In this document: positions 61,137 to 62,654 of the stretch, one piece after another | Position numbering within the stretch: the stretch's first letter is position 1 | Layout of the letters: every line of letters begins with the position of its first letter | Assembly: GCF_030812315.1 (NCBI RefSeq) | Contig: NZ_JAUSSM010000018.1 | Span: forward strand, 1 to 62,654 | Length of the DNA stretch: 62,654 bases | Origin: Arthrobacter oryzae | GTDB lineage: Bacteria; Actinomycetota; Actinomycetes; Actinomycetales; Micrococcaceae | Direction of reading: 5' to 3' | Made by a program: the position numbers and the translations under genes | The notes under the pieces: model-generated | Databases searched by the model: none | Told to the model about the DNA's origin: nothing | The model's input: the letters and a program-made list of their open reading frames with translations, nothing else

Positions 61137-61181
61137 TCATCACATGTGGTGATGGCCCGTCACCAGGCCCGTCGGTAGCTT
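61137..61181 (+). promoter_or_regulatory. Palindrome plus TAGCTT promoter box, copy 2
   Basis: TCATCACATGTGGTGA (61137-61152), 23 bases, TAGCTT (61176-61181). One base of the left arm differs from copy 1 at 51941; spacing is identical. The following GTCGGTAGCTTCGAAGCGTC also parallels copy 1. It lies 83 bases before ATG 61264. Confidence 0.65.
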
Positions 61182-61263
61182 CGAAGCGTCCCGACATCCT
61201 TGGGGCACAACGATTCTTCCGGGACTCGTTGTTCGTGGATTACCCAACAGACAAGAGCCTCAG

Positions 61264-61902
61264 ATGTCCTCGAATATCCAGGTGCTGCTTCCAGCTGCGC
61301 TTATCAAAGTCTTTGCAGTTGCCGGATTCCTCTCGGCGACCATCCTTGTGCTGAACGCGGCCAAGCGTTCCGGGATTATTCCCACAACACCCTTCACCCA
61401 GCTGGCGGCACCGGTCGCTCAACTTGCCGCCATTGGTCTGGTCATCGGGATCTACCTCGTGATTTCCCGGAAGGTCGGCGTCTTGGGAATTTCCGGGGCT
61501 GCCATGTCCGTCACCGCCTTGGCAGGCCTCGTCGGAGTTGAGTTTGTCCTCAACCTTGTATTCCCCTACCTTGACCGAGACATCGTTGCAGTGCTGCGAC
61601 ATGGCCCGCTTGCAGTAGCCCTAACCGCAGTCTCACTACTCTTCCTGGTCGGCACGGCGATCTTCATGCTCACTCTATGGCGAACCTCAACCGCGCCGAA
61701 AGGCGCCGTTCTCCTCTACACCGCCAGCACCATCCCCATCGCCTTGCGCACGGTGTTCCCTGAAACTGTCCTTCAGCTCGGGCTGATCGGCCTGGCCGCA
61801 GCTATCTCGTGGCTCACCATCTGGATGCTTCGAAACATCCCCAGCGAAACTGCAATTGAAGTTGCCGATCGAAATCCAGCGGCAGGCGCTAATGCGAGCT
61901 GA
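61264..61902 (+). CDS. Seven-helix membrane protein, DUF4386-like
   Basis: 212 residues with about seven membrane segments (ALIKVFAVAGFLSATILVLN; LAAPVAQLAAIGLVIGIYLV; GVEFVLNLVFPYLDRDIVAV; ALLFLVGTAIFML-like LLFLVGTAIFMLTLW). The layout resembles DUF4386 proteins; the assignment is tentative. Its promoter shares the palindrome-23-TAGCTT box with the LAL-adjacent run, so both units may respond to the same activator. A short AAGCAGG/CCTGCTT stem (61936-61958) follows the stop. Confidence 0.75.
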   Translation: MSSNIQVLLPAALIKVFAVAGFLSATILVLNAAKRSGIIPTTPFTQLAAPVAQLAAIGLVIGIYLVISRKVGVLGISGAAMSVTALAGLVGVEFVLNLVFPYLDRDIVAVLRHGPLAVALTAVSLLFLVGTAIFMLTLWRTSTAPKGAVLLYTASTIPIALRTVFPETVLQLGLIGLAAAISWLTIWMLRNIPSETAIEVADRNPAAGANAS

Positions 61903-62155
61903 ACGAGAGAAGGACGACAACCCCCAGCCCGCCTGAAGCAGGGCTGCGATGCCTGCTTTGGGCTGTGCGGGCATCTGAGCGGTGCTGATTTCGACCGGGT
62001 AGCGACGGTTTAACGCATCGGCTCGACTACTCGGTGACCTGCGGTTCTGAGTTCTCGCTGACTCGCCCCGCTGTCAACGGCAACTTAGAAACGACCGGCG
62101 GCGGCCGGCTTGGGTCGGCGATCAGGTTGCGGCGCGTGGCAGCGAGCGTCCGTAG

Positions 62156-62440
62156 CGCGCCGAGTTGCTCGAACGCAATGGCGGCGTCGTCGAGCGGCTC
62201 GCCATCATCCGCTCGATCCTCCGTGAACCCGCCCTGGTTTTCGCCGGCGAACCCACCCCGCGCCTTGACCTCATTACCCAGGAAGAAACCACGTGCTGCC
62301 TGATGGAACAGGTTGGCCGCTTTGGCTGAGCACTGGTACTGGTCACCCACGATAAAGCCACGGCCGACGCGGTCAGCCACCGCAGCAGCCTCCTCGGGGC
62401 AGGGGAGGAACTGACCGAAAGGGCAAACACCTTCGTCTGA
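62156..62440 (+). pseudogene. ABC-transporter ATPase remnant (LolD/MacB type)
   Basis: One frame reads RAELLERNGGVVERLAIIRS, ILREPALVFAGEPTPRLDL (decayed Walker B, D to G), then a TGA, then ALVLVTHDKATADAVSHRSS with the H-loop. The signature LSGGE is deleted between ELLERNGG and ERLAIIRS. A stop precedes the first codon, so no start exists. It is the tail of a lost lipoprotein/macrolide-exporter-type ATPase. Confidence 0.7.
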
Positions 62441-62545
62441 ACGGCTGGTACCGCCTCGCTCATCGACACCCTGAAGACGAAACGAGTTTTCGGCTGTGCA
62501 GTACGAACGAGCTCTACGGCGCCATCGGTGCGATGCGCGGCGCCT

Positions 62546-62654
62546 TTCTGCTGTCCGGGACAGGACTCCGCGAGCCGCGTTCCGGCGTCGTTATGACGGA
62601 TAACGGCAGCGTGCAGGAACGGTGTCAGAAGTGCTTCTTTAGGCTCGAAAACTG
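62546..62654. repeat. Right copy of terminal inverted repeat (~109 bp)
   Basis: Reverse complement of positions 1-109. The outer 95 bases are identical. A plus-strand frame through it reads REPRSGVVMTDNGSVQERC, which superficially recalls the TDNG segment of DDE transposases but does not continue as one. No direct repeat of flanking bases can be tested because the window ends here. Confidence 0.85.

Noticed and set aside
1..62654. Linear plasmid with telomeric terminal repeats
   Set aside because: No replication, partition or telomere-associated genes were found and the repeat lacks the nested palindromes expected of actinobacterial telomeres. Not excluded formally.
1..62654. CRISPR array
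   Set aside because: No regularly spaced repeats; the only tandem repeat is one 26-bp duplication at 24014.
62580..62654. DDE transposase end (MTDNGS) in the terminal repeat
   Set aside because: The frame does not continue with transposase sequence, and the match is five residues only.

Overview
The window reads as high-GC actinobacterial DNA, most like the Arthrobacter / Pseudarthrobacter group (Micrococcaceae). Signs are the strong G/C third-position bias, GTG starts, actinobacteria-restricted families (DUF3090, the SCO1664-like kinase fold, DUF3040, a MalT-like LAL regulator, ECF41 sigma) and many 1-4 base gene overlaps. There is no replication, partition, conjugation or phage module. The two ends are a near-perfect ~109-bp inverted repeat, so the segment is either bounded by two inverted copies of one element or is an assembly unit ending in a repeat. 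Pseudogenes, insertion-sequence debris and single-base frameshifts are frequent, especially in 1-20 kb and 42-47 kb, which suggests an accessory island or plasmid region.

Layout. 0-3.5 kb: gene debris, one NTF2-like gene and an IS481-type element carrying a nested IS256-family fragment. 3.6-6.1 kb: SHOCT membrane protein coupled to a multicopper oxidase, then a decayed flavodoxin. 6.1-10.5 kb: a reactive-sulfur detoxification locus (CstB-like persulfide dioxygenase-rhodanese, thioredoxin, two frameshifted rhodaneses, TauE exporter, rhodanese-DUF2892) divergent from a CstR-type CsoR-family repressor, with three GC-rich palindromic operators. 10.7-19 kb: an intact ABC exporter with a 141-bp leader, a truncated copy of the same leader plus gene, a glycosyltransferase, two membrane proteins, and a decayed permease-trkH pair whose trkH carries a 200-bp micro-inversion. 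19-25.3 kb: mostly debris, a DUF6454 secreted protein, a quinone oxidoreductase and a TIR-domain effector-like gene.

25.9-32.7 kb is the most coherent block: an FAD flavoprotein, an ECF41 sigma factor, an LtrA-like membrane protein, two duplicated NAD(P)-binding epimerase-like proteins and a carboxymuconolactone decarboxylase. Three promoters of the form TGTCACA-N16-GGTC, close to the published ECF41 consensus, precede the flavoprotein and both epimerase-like genes, so the sigma factor probably drives a local redox regulon. 32.9-34.9 kb: the conserved actinobacterial phosphatase-DUF3090-SCO1664 trio. 35.7-41.4 kb: a sugar-acid catabolic cluster (MDR dehydrogenase, DUF1537-family kinase, RuBisCO-like protein, KdgT permease, GntR regulator). 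41.8-46.9 kb: truncated IS110, repeats, histidine-kinase and surface-protein fragments, and a frameshifted thioredoxin-reductase-like gene.

47-62 kb: small membrane proteins (several DUF4386-like), NAD(P)-dependent oxidoreductases and their regulators. These are an XRE-cupin protein, two TetR proteins with clear multi-copy operators, and a 913-residue LAL regulator. A 16-bp palindrome followed 23 bases later by TAGCTT occurs upstream of two separate membrane-protein units and is a candidate box for the LAL regulator. No CRISPR array, complete tRNA or rRNA gene was seen. Two tRNA-Leu-like 3' ends (near 19.95 and 42.92 kb) bracket 23 kb.
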